Shown: positions 1 through 10,959 of the stretch, one piece after another
Layout of the letters: each line of letters starts with the position of its first letter
How positions within the stretch are numbered: the first letter of the stretch is position 1
Source of the DNA: Erythrobacter sanguineus
GTDB taxonomy: Bacteria; Pseudomonadota; Alphaproteobacteria; Sphingomonadales; Sphingomonadaceae
Assembly: GCA_945878845.1 (NCBI GenBank)
Contig: CAMCUB010000006.1
Coordinates: 1 to 64,000, forward strand
Length of the DNA stretch: 64,000 nucleotides
Reading direction: 5' to 3'
Translations under genes and position numbers: made by a program
Notes under the pieces: model-generated
What the model saw: the letters and a program-made list of their open reading frames with translations, nothing else
What the model was told of the DNA's origin: nothing
Databases searched by the model: none

Positions 1-42
1 AAAAGCCCCCTCCTCTTCAGAGGAGGGGGTTGGGGGTGGTGG
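1..42. repeat. Short GC-rich palindromic intergenic-type repeat
   Basis: A perfect 11-base inverted repeat is visible: CCCCCTCCTCT at 6-16 and AGAGGAGGGGG at 19-29, with a 2-base loop. It is followed by a G-rich tail TTGGGGGTGGTGG (30-42). From memory, elements of this form are scattered between genes in sphingomonad genomes; that is recall, not a search. It runs directly into the signal-peptide codons of the first gene, so it may have replaced the original start region. It could equally act as a hairpin or terminator of an upstream gene outside the window. Confidence 0.55.
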
Positions 43-927
43 AGTCCCCTCCTCCTCCTCGCCGCCTGCTCCCCCGCCACAACCCCCGAGGAGGCCGCGT
101 CCGCCGTGCAGCCGAACAACGCCACCTATGGCACCGACGCCAACCTCGCCGCGTCCAAGCCCGATGCCATTCTGCGCTATGCCGATCACCCGCGCGGGTT
201 TGCGGAACTCAGGCTCCCCCAAGGCACCGGCCCGTTCCCGCTCGCGGTGATTTATCATGGCGGGTGCTGGAAGACCGGCATCGCCAGCCAGGCCTATATG
301 GCCCCGCTTGCCACGCGCTGGCAGCAGCTCGGGATCGCCACGCTCAATGTCGATTATCGCGAGGTCGGGGACGGGGGCGGCTGGCCGGGGTCGTTCGAGG
401 ATTGGGAAGCCTCCGCAAAGCTGATCGAAGAGGTCGCCGAGCGCTATCCGATCGACCGCGCCCGCGTCACGCTGGTGGGCCATTCGGCGGGCGCGTTGCC
501 GGTGCAGTGGCTGGCGAGTGCGCAGGAAGAGGACGGCCCGCTCGCCGTCCGCGCACCGATCAAGGTCCGCGCGGGGCTGGTGCTCGACGGGCCGGGCGAT
601 GTCGGGGCCGAGCAGCCGGCCTTCGATGCGCTGTGCCAGTTCTCGGCGGTCGAGCCCTTCATGGGCGCCGCGCCCGCCGCCGACACGCGGCGCTATGCGG
701 CGATCTCGCCGGCCACCCATGCGCCGCAGCTCGCCCAAATGCTGTTCGTGCAGGCGAAGCTCCCCGCGCCCGCGCAAACGACGCAAGCCGCGCTCGCCAA
801 GGGCGGTGCTGCGGTCACGGTGCGCGAGAACCCGGGCGCGAGCCACTTTGCGATCATCACCCCCGGCAATCCGGTCCACGACGCCAATGAGGCGGCGATG
901 CTGGCGGTGCTCACGGCCAAGCAATGA
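1..927 (+). CDS. Alpha/beta-hydrolase family lipoprotein, left end uncertain
   Basis: Predicted esterase/peptidase-like alpha/beta hydrolase. The oxyanion-loop motif HGGCW and the nucleophile elbow GHSAG (serine near residue 127 counted from the GTG at 106) are present, with a late His in GASHF. The frame is open from base 1 with no ATG, GTG or TTG before 106. Codons 49-69 read LLLLAAC, a good lipobox, so the protein is probably an outer-membrane or periplasmic lipoprotein whose start lies left of the window, or whose start was altered by the repeat at 1-42. Starting at GTG 106 would remove the lipobox. The next gene is a paralogue. The substrate cannot be read from sequence. Confidence 0.75.
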   Translation, partial: KSPLLFRGGGWGWWSPLLLLAACSPATTPEEAASAVQPNNATYGTDANLAASKPDAILRYADHPRGFAELRLPQGTGPFPLAVIYHGGCWKTGIASQAYMAPLATRWQQLGIATLNVDYREVGDGGGWPGSFEDWEASAKLIEEVAERYPIDRARVTLVGHSAGALPVQWLASAQEEDGPLAVRAPIKVRAGLVLDGPGDVGAEQPAFDALCQFSAVEPFMGAAPAADTRRYAAISPATHAPQLAQMLFVQAKLPAPAQTTQAALAKGGAAVTVRENPGASHFAIITPGNPVHDANEAAMLAVLTAKQ

Positions 928-985
928 CCGGTTGCCCGCCCCGGCAGACACGCTAGGCTGGCGCGAATACCGGGGAGGGACGATC

Positions 986-4049
<3,064 letters not shown>

Positions 4050-4055
4050 CCGACC

Positions 4056-4802
4056 TTGTCCAAACGCATCGCCATCGTCACGCCTTACTGGCAGGAGCCG
4101 CGCGCGGTGCTCGAGCGCTGCATTGCCAGCGTCGCCGCTCAGAGCGTGGCCTGCGATCACCTGCTCGTCGCCGATGGCGCCCCGCAGGACTGGCTCGACG
4201 CCCGGCCCCAGCGGCATCTGCGGCTCGATCACAACCACGCGGATTACGGCAATGCCGCGCGCGGGATCGGGGCGCTGCTGGCGGCGGGGGAGGGCTATGA
4301 CGCGATCGGCTTTCTCGACGCCGACAACCGGATCGATCCCGATCATGTCGCGCTGTGCCTTGCCGCGGCGCAAGCTCAGGGTGAGGGCTCCGCACCTCCG
4401 GATCTCGTCGTCGCCCGGCGCCGCATCGAACTGCCCTGCGGCACCCCGGTGGCGCTGACAGACGAGCCCGGGTTCATCGACACCAATTGCCTGTTCCTGC
4501 TGCCCGGCGCTTTTCCGGTGATCGCGCGCTGGGCGCTGATCCCCGCGCCGCTCGCCCCGATCGGCGACCGGGTGTTCCATGCCGCGCTGGTGGCGGCCGG
4601 CTGCCGCATGGCGCAGACCGCCCGCGCCAGCGTTACGTATGTGAGCCAGTGGGCGGGCCACTATGCGGCCAGCGGCGTCGCTGTGCCCGCCGATGCGCGT
4701 GAGGTCGATGTCGATGCAATCGCGCACTGGATCGCGGGCCTCTCGCCCGAAGAGCGCCGCGCGCTCGACCGCCGCGTCGGCGCGCATATCGCGCTGGCAT
4801 GA
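4056..4802 (+). CDS. Family 2-like glycosyltransferase
   Basis: A 248-residue GT-A-fold protein. The N-terminus IAIVTPYWQEP is the usual nucleotide-sugar-binding first strand, and FLDADN (D88-A-D90) is the DxD metal/nucleotide motif. No transmembrane segment is seen, so it is probably cytoplasmic or peripheral. The start is TTG 4056, 6 bases after ligA and without a clear ribosome site, so it may be translated by coupling. The acceptor and sugar are unknown. It is shorter than most GT2 enzymes but keeps the core fold. Confidence 0.75.
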   Translation: MSKRIAIVTPYWQEPRAVLERCIASVAAQSVACDHLLVADGAPQDWLDARPQRHLRLDHNHADYGNAARGIGALLAAGEGYDAIGFLDADNRIDPDHVALCLAAAQAQGEGSAPPDLVVARRRIELPCGTPVALTDEPGFIDTNCLFLLPGAFPVIARWALIPAPLAPIGDRVFHAALVAAGCRMAQTARASVTYVSQWAGHYAASGVAVPADAREVDVDAIAHWIAGLSPEERRALDRRVGAHIALA

Positions 4803-4887
4803 GGCGGGCGGGGTTCGGGATGGCTGCCGGGCGCGGGGCTGGTGTGCTACGGGACAGCGGACGAAGCGCCCGTGCGAGGAGCCCGAG

Positions 4888-5721
4888 ATGACCCCGTTCA
4901 ATCTGCTCCGCGCGTTGATGCTCTCGCTGCTAGCGGGCCTCGCCGCCTGTTCGCCCGCTTCCGACACGCCTCCCGCCGCGCCTGTTACGCCGCGCTTCGA
5001 ACTGGCCTCAAACGATCCGGCCGAGCACGGCAAGCGCCTGTCGCAGGTGCTCGGGTGCAGTGGCTGCTATGCGGATGATCTCACCGGGCAGGACTGGAGC
5101 GATGACATGGGCACGCTGTGGACCGCCAACCTCACGCAGAGTGCGGCGAAATTTTCGCATGCCGATCTGGCTGCGATGATCACCGAAGGGCGGCGGGCCG
5201 ATCGGGCGCTGATCGACATGCCCTCCTACCTGTTCAGCGACCTTGCGCCCGCCGATGTCGATGCGCTGGTGGCCTACATGAAGACGTTGAAGCCACAGGG
5301 CGCGGTCCATCCCGAGCCGGTGCTGGGGCCGCAGCTGCTCGCGTTGCAGGCCAAGGGCGAATGGATGGATTCGCCCGCCCGCGTCGCCAAAATGAAAGAC
5401 AAGGGCCCGCCCGCGCTGGGCGAGGCTCACGCCTATGGCCGCTTCATCATCCGCGCCACCTCTGCCGAATGCCACGGCATGGACCTTGCCGGCGGCAAGG
5501 AACCGATGGAGGGCGACGGCAATCCGCCGCCCAACCTCAGGATCGTCGGCTCCTACAGTGCAGAGGATTTCGCCGCGCTGATGCGCACCGGCAAGGCGGC
5601 GGGGAACCGCGAGGTCGGGCTGATGAGCAAGGTCGCGCGGCGGCGCTATGCCAATTTGACCGCCGAGGAAGTCGAAGCGGTGCGGGGCTATCTGGTGGAG
5701 TTGGCGAAGCGTGATCCTTGA
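4888..5721 (+). CDS. Cytochrome-c-like lipoprotein with both haem motifs degenerate
   Basis: A 277-residue protein with lipobox LAAC (Cys21), so probably membrane-anchored in the periplasm. It has the two-domain pattern of dihaem class I cytochromes c: helices before and after the haem sites, LVAYMKTL and VRGYLVEL endings, and candidate Met ligands. However, the first haem motif reads CSGCY (C57, C60, Tyr61 in place of His) and the second SAECH (Ser192 in place of the first Cys). Each differs from CxxCH by one base: TAT for CAT at 5068-5070 and TCT for TGT at 5461-5463. The ATG at 4888 follows a GAGGAG ribosome site. Haem attachment is therefore doubtful. Confidence 0.75.
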   Translation: MTPFNLLRALMLSLLAGLAACSPASDTPPAAPVTPRFELASNDPAEHGKRLSQVLGCSGCYADDLTGQDWSDDMGTLWTANLTQSAAKFSHADLAAMITEGRRADRALIDMPSYLFSDLAPADVDALVAYMKTLKPQGAVHPEPVLGPQLLALQAKGEWMDSPARVAKMKDKGPPALGEAHAYGRFIIRATSAECHGMDLAGGKEPMEGDGNPPPNLRIVGSYSAEDFAALMRTGKAAGNREVGLMSKVARRRYANLTAEEVEAVRGYLVELAKRDP

Positions 5722-6202
5722 AGAACTTCATCCCCAGGCGCTGCGCATCGCCGCGCTGTTGCGCGCGCGCGGCGAGAAGGTCGCGGTCGCCGATGGCGCG
5801 ACGGGCGGCTTGATCGCCGCCACCCTGCTGACCGTGCCCGGCGCGCTCGATTTCTTCGTGGGCGGCGGGGTGGTCTATTCCTTGCGCGCCCGCGACGTGC
5901 TTTTCGCCCTCCCGCGCGAGGCCTACAAGGGGATGCGCGGGGCGACCGAGGATTATGCACTCCTGCAAGCCCGCGCGATCAGGGACAATTTCGGGGCCGA
6001 TTGGGGGCTGGCCGAGAGCGGCTCGGTCGGCGGTTCTACGCATCCGAGCGGCGCGCCTGCCGGACGCTCGGTGGCGGCGCTGGCGGGGCCGGGCGGGGAG
6101 CAAACGCGCCTGCTCGAGACCGCGAGCGACGACCGCATCGCCAACATGGCCGCCTTCACCCGCAACGCCCTCTCGCTGCTCGAAGACGCGCTGGCGGAAT
6201 GA
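5711..6202 (+). CDS. CinA family protein, nicotinamide-nucleotide amidohydrolase domain only
   Basis: A 163-residue protein corresponding to the stand-alone CinA C-terminal (PncC-type) domain. In characterised members this deamidates NMN to nicotinate mononucleotide in pyridine-nucleotide salvage. Visible family features are the substrate-loop region ADGATGGLIAATLL, the GGGVVYS segment and the GLAESGSVGG loop. The N-terminal MoCF/COG1058 domain is absent, as in many short CinA proteins. GTG 5711 overlaps the stop of the cytochrome-like gene by 11 bases, so translation is probably coupled. Confidence 0.8.
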   Translation: MILEELHPQALRIAALLRARGEKVAVADGATGGLIAATLLTVPGALDFFVGGGVVYSLRARDVLFALPREAYKGMRGATEDYALLQARAIRDNFGADWGLAESGSVGGSTHPSGAPAGRSVAALAGPGGEQTRLLETASDDRIANMAAFTRNALSLLEDALAE

Positions 6203-6276
6203 CGCGCGGCAGGTAGCTGTCTGGCAAGGTTTTCCATGGTAAACCCGCGCAAAGACTTCAGGGGCACACAGGGATC

Positions 6277-7449
6277 ATGGCGGGCTACTTTGCAAAATTG
6301 ATGCGCGATCTTGAATCGCCGGTCGAGGTGCGGCGGTTCGGATCGGGGTGGTTTGCGGGCTTCTTCGCGCTGCTTTTCGCGATCAGCGGCTTTGTCATGG
6401 TGGTCGCGTTGAGGTTCCCGGCGGTGTTCACCACGCCCGAGCTTCAGATCGTGCGCGACTGGGCGGGGTTCCGCACCGTGATCCACGTGATGCTGCTGGC
6501 GAGCTATGCGCTGGCGCTGCTCAGCCTGCTGCTGCGCCCGAGGAAGGTGCTCGGTCTCACCGCGCTGATGATCGCGCTTGCCGCCACCTTGCTCGGCGGG
6601 GCTGCGGTTGCGGCGGACGACGTGCGCGGCTGGGGAATGTTCTTCGGGATCGACTTCTTCATCGTCAACCTGCTCGCGACCGGCTTCATGTATGCCCCGC
6701 TCGAGCGCTTTGTCCCCCACCGCCGCGAGCAGCGCCTGTTCCGCCACGAATGGCGCGAGGATCTGTTCTACTTCCTCGTCAGCTCGATGTTCGTGCAGAT
6801 TCTCGCCTTCCTGAGCCTCGCGCCGTCGCAGATCATCAACGCCAACACCAACAGCTGGGACGCCTTCCGCGCCGGTGTGGCGAGCCTGCCGTGGGCGGTG
6901 CAGTTCATCACCGTGCTCGTCGTCTCGGACGTGCTGCAATATTGGTATCACCGCCTGTTCCATCAGGTGCCCTTCCTGTGGGGCTTCCACGCGGTGCACC
7001 ACAGCGCGAAGAACATGGACTGGCTGGCGGGCTCGCGGATGCATATCGTCGAGATCGTGCTGCTGCGCGCGGTGACCTCGCTGCCGCTGTTTACATTGGG
7101 CTTCGATGCGGCGGTGATGCAGGCCTATCTCGGCTTCATCTATGTCTGGTCCTCGCTGCTCCATGCGAACGTGGGGGGGAACTTTAACCGCCTCGGCCAC
7201 TGGATCGCGACGCCGCGCTTCCACCACTGGCACCACGGATTGGAGCGCGAGGCTTTCGATGTGAACTTCGCGATCCACTTCCCGTGGATCGACAAGCTGT
7301 TCGGCACCTTCCACCTGCCGGAGGACCGCTGGCCCAAGGACTACGGCATCCCCGAGGATGTGCCGCAGGGCTATGGCGGGCAGTTCCTGTATCCCTGGAC
7401 CCGCACCGGCAAGAAGACCGATGACGCCGGGGCCGAACCTGCCGAATAA
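6277..7449 (+). CDS. Sterol desaturase / fatty-acid hydroxylase family membrane protein
   Basis: A 390-residue integral membrane di-iron oxygenase-type protein. Several hydrophobic helices (about residues 25-45, 70-90, 95-120, 165-215) are followed by the three histidine clusters of the family: HRLFH, HAVHH and HHWHH. These bind the di-iron centre in characterised members. The substrate is unknown; the superfamily includes carotenoid, sterol and fatty-acid hydroxylases. ATG 6277 lies after a short AT-containing leader. A second member of the superfamily lies at 9116-9952 on the other strand. Confidence 0.88.
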   Translation: MAGYFAKLMRDLESPVEVRRFGSGWFAGFFALLFAISGFVMVVALRFPAVFTTPELQIVRDWAGFRTVIHVMLLASYALALLSLLLRPRKVLGLTALMIALAATLLGGAAVAADDVRGWGMFFGIDFFIVNLLATGFMYAPLERFVPHRREQRLFRHEWREDLFYFLVSSMFVQILAFLSLAPSQIINANTNSWDAFRAGVASLPWAVQFITVLVVSDVLQYWYHRLFHQVPFLWGFHAVHHSAKNMDWLAGSRMHIVEIVLLRAVTSLPLFTLGFDAAVMQAYLGFIYVWSSLLHANVGGNFNRLGHWIATPRFHHWHHGLEREAFDVNFAIHFPWIDKLFGTFHLPEDRWPKDYGIPEDVPQGYGGQFLYPWTRTGKKTDDAGAEPAE

Positions 7450-7540
7450 TATTTCGCGCGCCTGTCGAATCCGGCTTGCCCGCCGCGTCTCCCTGTCAGA
7501 GCCTCGCCATGCCCGGCGGGGACAAGGACGGAGACGAGCC

Positions 7541-7900
7541 ATGCAATTCATACTGATGATCAACGAGGACGAGAGCCCCTATGCCGGCCCTGACGGTGCG
7601 GCGCTGATGGAGGCGACGCTGGCGGGGCATATGAAGCTCGCCGAGGATCTGGTCGCAGCGGGCATCCCTTTCTCGGGCGAGCGGCTGAAGCCCGCTTCGA
7701 CCGCCACCACCGTCCGCTCCGACAACGGCGTGATCACGCTGCACGACGGCCCCTTCGCCGAGACCCATGAAGAGCTCGGCGGGTTCTACATCATCGACGT
7801 GCCCGGGCTCGACGAGGCGCTCGAATGGGCCAAGCGCATCCCCGTGCCCAAGGGCGGGGTCGAGGTGCGCCCAGTGTGGCAGATGGGGCCGCAAGGCTGA
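7541..7900 (+). CDS. YciI/YCII-related (DGPF domain) protein
   Basis: A 119-residue small protein with the hallmark DGPFAETHEELGGFY segment near residues 68-82 and an N-terminal MQFILMIN strand. Members have a ferredoxin-like fold; their biochemical role is mostly unknown. ATG 7541 lies after GGAGACGAG. It is directly followed (24 bases) by a SigJ-type ECF sigma factor gene, the usual partnership for this family in actinobacteria and alphaproteobacteria. The pair is presumably an operon, although the sigma gene here is broken. Confidence 0.88.
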   Translation: MQFILMINEDESPYAGPDGAALMEATLAGHMKLAEDLVAAGIPFSGERLKPASTATTVRSDNGVITLHDGPFAETHEELGGFYIIDVPGLDEALEWAKRIPVPKGGVEVRPVWQMGPQG

Positions 7901-7923
7901 GCCGCGCGCGCGGAGAAGCGATC

Positions 7924-9112
7924 ATGGCGGCGCGGCCCCGGGTGGTGGCCGCGCTTGCCGCGCAATTGCGTGATCTCGATGCGGCGGAGGAGGCCTTTGC
8001 CGAGGCCGCCGCGCGCCCCCTCGCAATGGTCGAGCCGCCGCGCGATGTGGCCGCTTGGCTGTTCGTGGCGGCCAAGCGACGTGCGCTCGATGCCGCCCGC
8101 AAGGCCCGCGGCGAAGCGCGTAAGGCCGACGCGCTGGCGGAGATTTCCGACATGGCCGACATCCTTCAGCTCCCCGATCCGATCCCCGACGAGCGCCTGC
8201 GCCTGCTGTTCATCTGCTGCCACCCCGCGCTAGGCGCCGAGGTGCGCGCAGGCCTTGCGCTTAAGGTGATCTGCGGGCTGCCGGTGAGCGCCATCGCGCG
8301 GCTGTTCGTGGTCAGCGAGCCGACGATGTTCCAGCGCCTCACCCGCGCCAAGGCCAAGGTGCGCGAGGCGGGGATCGCCTTCGAACTCCCCCCGCGTGAA
8401 AGCTGGCCCGAGCGGCTGGGGGCGGTGCTGCTCGCGCTCGAACTCGCCTTCACCGCCGCCTATGCCGATGCGGGTGGCGAGCTTTCGGCGGATCTGGGCG
8501 AGGATCTCGGCGCCGAGGTCGAACGCCTCGCGCTGCTGGTCGCCGAACTGTTGCCCGATGAGCCCGAGGCACAGGGTCTTGCCGCGCTGGTGCTGCTGGC
8601 GCGCTCGCGCAGCGGAGCGCGGCTTGATGCGGAGGGCGCGATGGTGCCGCTCTCGCAGCAAGATTGTTCGCAATGGGACTATGCCCGGATCGCACAAGCG
8701 AGGGCGCTAATGGAAGCGGCGGCGCGGGCGGGGCGCTCCGGCCCCTGTCAGGTGATGGCCGCAATTCAGCTCACCCACGCGCGCCGCGGCTTCGACGGCG
8801 TGGTCGATTGGAGCACGGTGCCTGCGGCTCTATGATGTGCTGCTGGCGCTGCATCCTTCGCCGATGGTCGCGCTGTCCCGCGCGCTGGCCTTGGCGCAGA
8901 CTCAGGGGGTCGAGGTCGGGCTGGCAGCAATTGAGGCGCTCCCGGCAGAGAGGCTGGCCCTCGCCCGGCCTTTCCATGTCGCGCGCGCCGATCTGCTGGC
9001 GAAGGCGGGACGAACCAGCGAGGCGGGAGCAGCGCTGGACGCCGCGCTGGCACTCGATCCCCCGCGCGCCGAACGGCTGTGGCTCGAGCGGCAGCGCGGG
9101 ATGCTGGGCTGA
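7924..9112 (+). pseudogene. ECF RNA polymerase sigma factor with C-terminal DUF6596-type domain, frameshifted
   Basis: From ATG 7924 the frame encodes a sigma-2-like region, a linker, the sigma-4 helix-turn-helix segment (GLPVSAIARLFVVSEPTMFQRL) split here as GLPVSAIARLF and VSEPTMFQRL, and the start of the long C-terminal domain. It then stops at 8835 after an aberrant VPAAL. The missing part continues in the +1 frame (LYDVLLALHPSPMVAL through QRGMLG, stop 9112). Removing one C at 8821-8822 restores a continuous protein of about 395 residues, the normal length. This is either a real inactivating insertion or a sequencing error. The downstream gene is convergent and only 3 bases away. Confidence 0.8.
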
Positions 9113-9115
9113 GGC

Positions 9116-9952
9116 CTATTCGGCGGGCTCGGCCAAACCCTCAGGCTCGCGTCCCCGCGTCGTCACCTCGCGGAACGCCTCGCGGTAGCGCGGGTGCTCG
9201 GTGCCCATCCAGCGGTCCCAGAAGGTGAAGTAGAAGCCGAAATTGTGGCCCGAGGAATGGTGCAGGTCGTGGTGCGTGGTGGTCGCGATCCAGTCGGTCC
9301 ACGGGTTGTCGACCCAGCCGGTCGGAAACAACTCGCTGCCCGCGTGCGCCATCACGTTGCGGATCATCTGGTGCCAGATGAAGAACAGGATCGCAAAGCC
9401 CGCATAGGCGATGCCGAGCTGGCTGGTGGTGAAGAGGAACACCGGCACGAAGGCGACCTCGATCACCGCCTCGGTCATGGTGAAGCTGTAGGCGGTCCAC
9501 GGCGTCGGTGTGCGCGACTTGTGGTGGTGGAGGTGGGTCGCGCGGAACAGGCGCTTGCTGTGCATCGCCCGGTGCGCCCAGTAGAACCATGCGTTATGCG
9601 CGATCACGATCACCACGAACTGCCAGATGATGGTCCACAGCGTCGCCTGCTGGATTTTCATGAGGATCACCCCGGTCTCGCGCCCGACCAGGATCGCGAG
9701 GGTGACGACCGCATAGACCGCCACAGTGCGCATCGATGACAGCAGTTCGCGGGTGTAATCGGCGCGCGAGGCGCGGCGGCCGCGCTGGATGCGCCGGGTT
9801 TCGGCAAAGCCCCGGAAGATCAGCAGCAACACCGTCAGCGCGCCCGCCGCGATCAGGTAGCGGCTGAGATCGAAATAGATCCCGAACATGAAATGGTCCG
9901 CCACGCGGGTCATGGCGTAATCGAGCGTGGCGGGATCGGCGGGGGTCATCAT
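9116..9952 (-). CDS. Sterol desaturase / fatty-acid hydroxylase family membrane protein
   Basis: Second member of the superfamily in the window, about 278 residues from ATG 9952 (ATG 9949 is an alternative; the frame extends further upstream but lacks family features there). Hydrophobic helices precede the three His clusters HRAMH, HLHHH and HHDLHH, and a conserved GxNFGFYFTFWDRWMGT-like end places it with ERG3-like hydroxylases. It is predicted to be an inner-membrane di-iron enzyme of unknown substrate. It converges on the broken sigma gene. An AAGG ribosome-site candidate lies about 10 bases before the start. Confidence 0.85.
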   Translation of the reverse strand: MMTPADPATLDYAMTRVADHFMFGIYFDLSRYLIAAGALTVLLLIFRGFAETRRIQRGRRASRADYTRELLSSMRTVAVYAVVTLAILVGRETGVILMKIQQATLWTIIWQFVVIVIAHNAWFYWAHRAMHSKRLFRATHLHHHKSRTPTPWTAYSFTMTEAVIEVAFVPVFLFTTSQLGIAYAGFAILFFIWHQMIRNVMAHAGSELFPTGWVDNPWTDWIATTTHHDLHHSSGHNFGFYFTFWDRWMGTEHPRYREAFREVTTRGREPEGLAEPAE

Positions 9953-10050
9953 GAGCGGCAAGCCTTTGTCAGCGAGTGGCTTATGACATGCCTTCCTTGC
10001 CTGGCCAAGGCGCGTCGCTTGCGGAAAATGCCGCCCCGCTCGATCATCGT

Positions 10051-10959
10051 CTACCTTGCGCGCCGCCTGCGCAGCCACAGGATCGCCCAGTCGCCGCGCT
10101 GGAGGCGGGCCGCCATGCGGAAGCCTGCAAGGTGCATCGCGCGTTTGACCGCCGCTTCCTGCTCGCCCGCCAGCAATCCGGCGAGCAGCAGGCTCCCGCC
10201 CGGCGGCACCGCCTTGGCGAAGTCGGGCGCGAGGCTTACCAGCGGCCCCGCAAGGATGTTGGCAATGAGCAGGTCATAGGGCCCGCGCACCTGCAGCAGC
10301 GGATCGTCCATCCCGTCGGCGACGATCATCACCGCCTCGCCGGCGCCCGCGCCCATCGGGACGGCGTTGAGCCGCGCATTCTCCTCGACCACGCCGGTGC
10401 AGACCGGGTCGATATCGGTGAGAGTGCACAGCGCGCGCGGCCACAGGGCCAGCGCCGCAAAGCCGAGGAGGCCGGTGCCCGTACCGATATCGGCGACATT
10501 GCGCGCGGTCACGCCGCTCGCCTTCATGTGGCCGAGCATCTCGAGGCACCCGGCGGTGGTCTTGTGTTGGCCGGTGCCGAAGGCCTGGCTGGCGGGGATG
10601 CCGAAGTCGATCAGGTCTGGGTCGGCAGGGTATTCGGGGGTGTGCACATGGAAGCGACCCGCGCGGATCGGGGGCGCGTTGTGCTGACTGAGGGTCACCC
10701 AGTCTTCGGGCGGCAGTACCTCGACGGTGATCGCGGGTGCCTTGCCTTCGAATAGATCGGCGAGCGCAGCTTTCTCGGCCTTGCCGGGTTTGCGCGGATA
10801 CCAGCCTTCGAGCACCCAATCGTCCGGCCGATCCTCAGCCACCTCGCGCCCGGCGATGACGAGTTCGTAATCCCAGTCGTCGATCAGGTCATGCGCGAGC
10901 AGCGCGGCCTGCACTACCGGTTTGGGGGCATGGGCGGTGAGCTTCCAGGTGGTGCTCAT
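10051..10959 (-). CDS. prmA: Ribosomal protein L11 methyltransferase PrmA
   Basis: A 302-residue class I SAM methyltransferase that trimethylates ribosomal protein L11. Diagnostic motifs are FGTGQHKTT (substrate/SAM-loop signature of PrmA), SAM motif [12 protein letters not shown] and the post-motif ANIL. ATG 10959 overlaps the stop of the upstream metallo-hydrolase gene in an ATGA arrangement, so the two are likely coupled. The N-terminal L11-binding domain (first about 95 residues) is more divergent than in enterobacteria, as is usual for alphaproteobacteria. Confidence 0.92.
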   Translation of the reverse strand: MSTTWKLTAHAPKPVVQAALLAHDLIDDWDYELVIAGREVAEDRPDDWVLEGWYPRKPGKAEKAALADLFEGKAPAITVEVLPPEDWVTLSQHNAPPIRAGRFHVHTPEYPADPDLIDFGIPASQAFGTGQHKTTAGCLEMLGHMKASGVTARNVADIGTGTGLLGFAALALWPRALCTLTDIDPVCTGVVEENARLNAVPMGAGAGEAVMIVADGMDDPLLQVRGPYDLLIANILAGPLVSLAPDFAKAVPPGGSLLLAGLLAGEQEAAVKRAMHLAGFRMAARLQRGDWAILWLRRRRAR

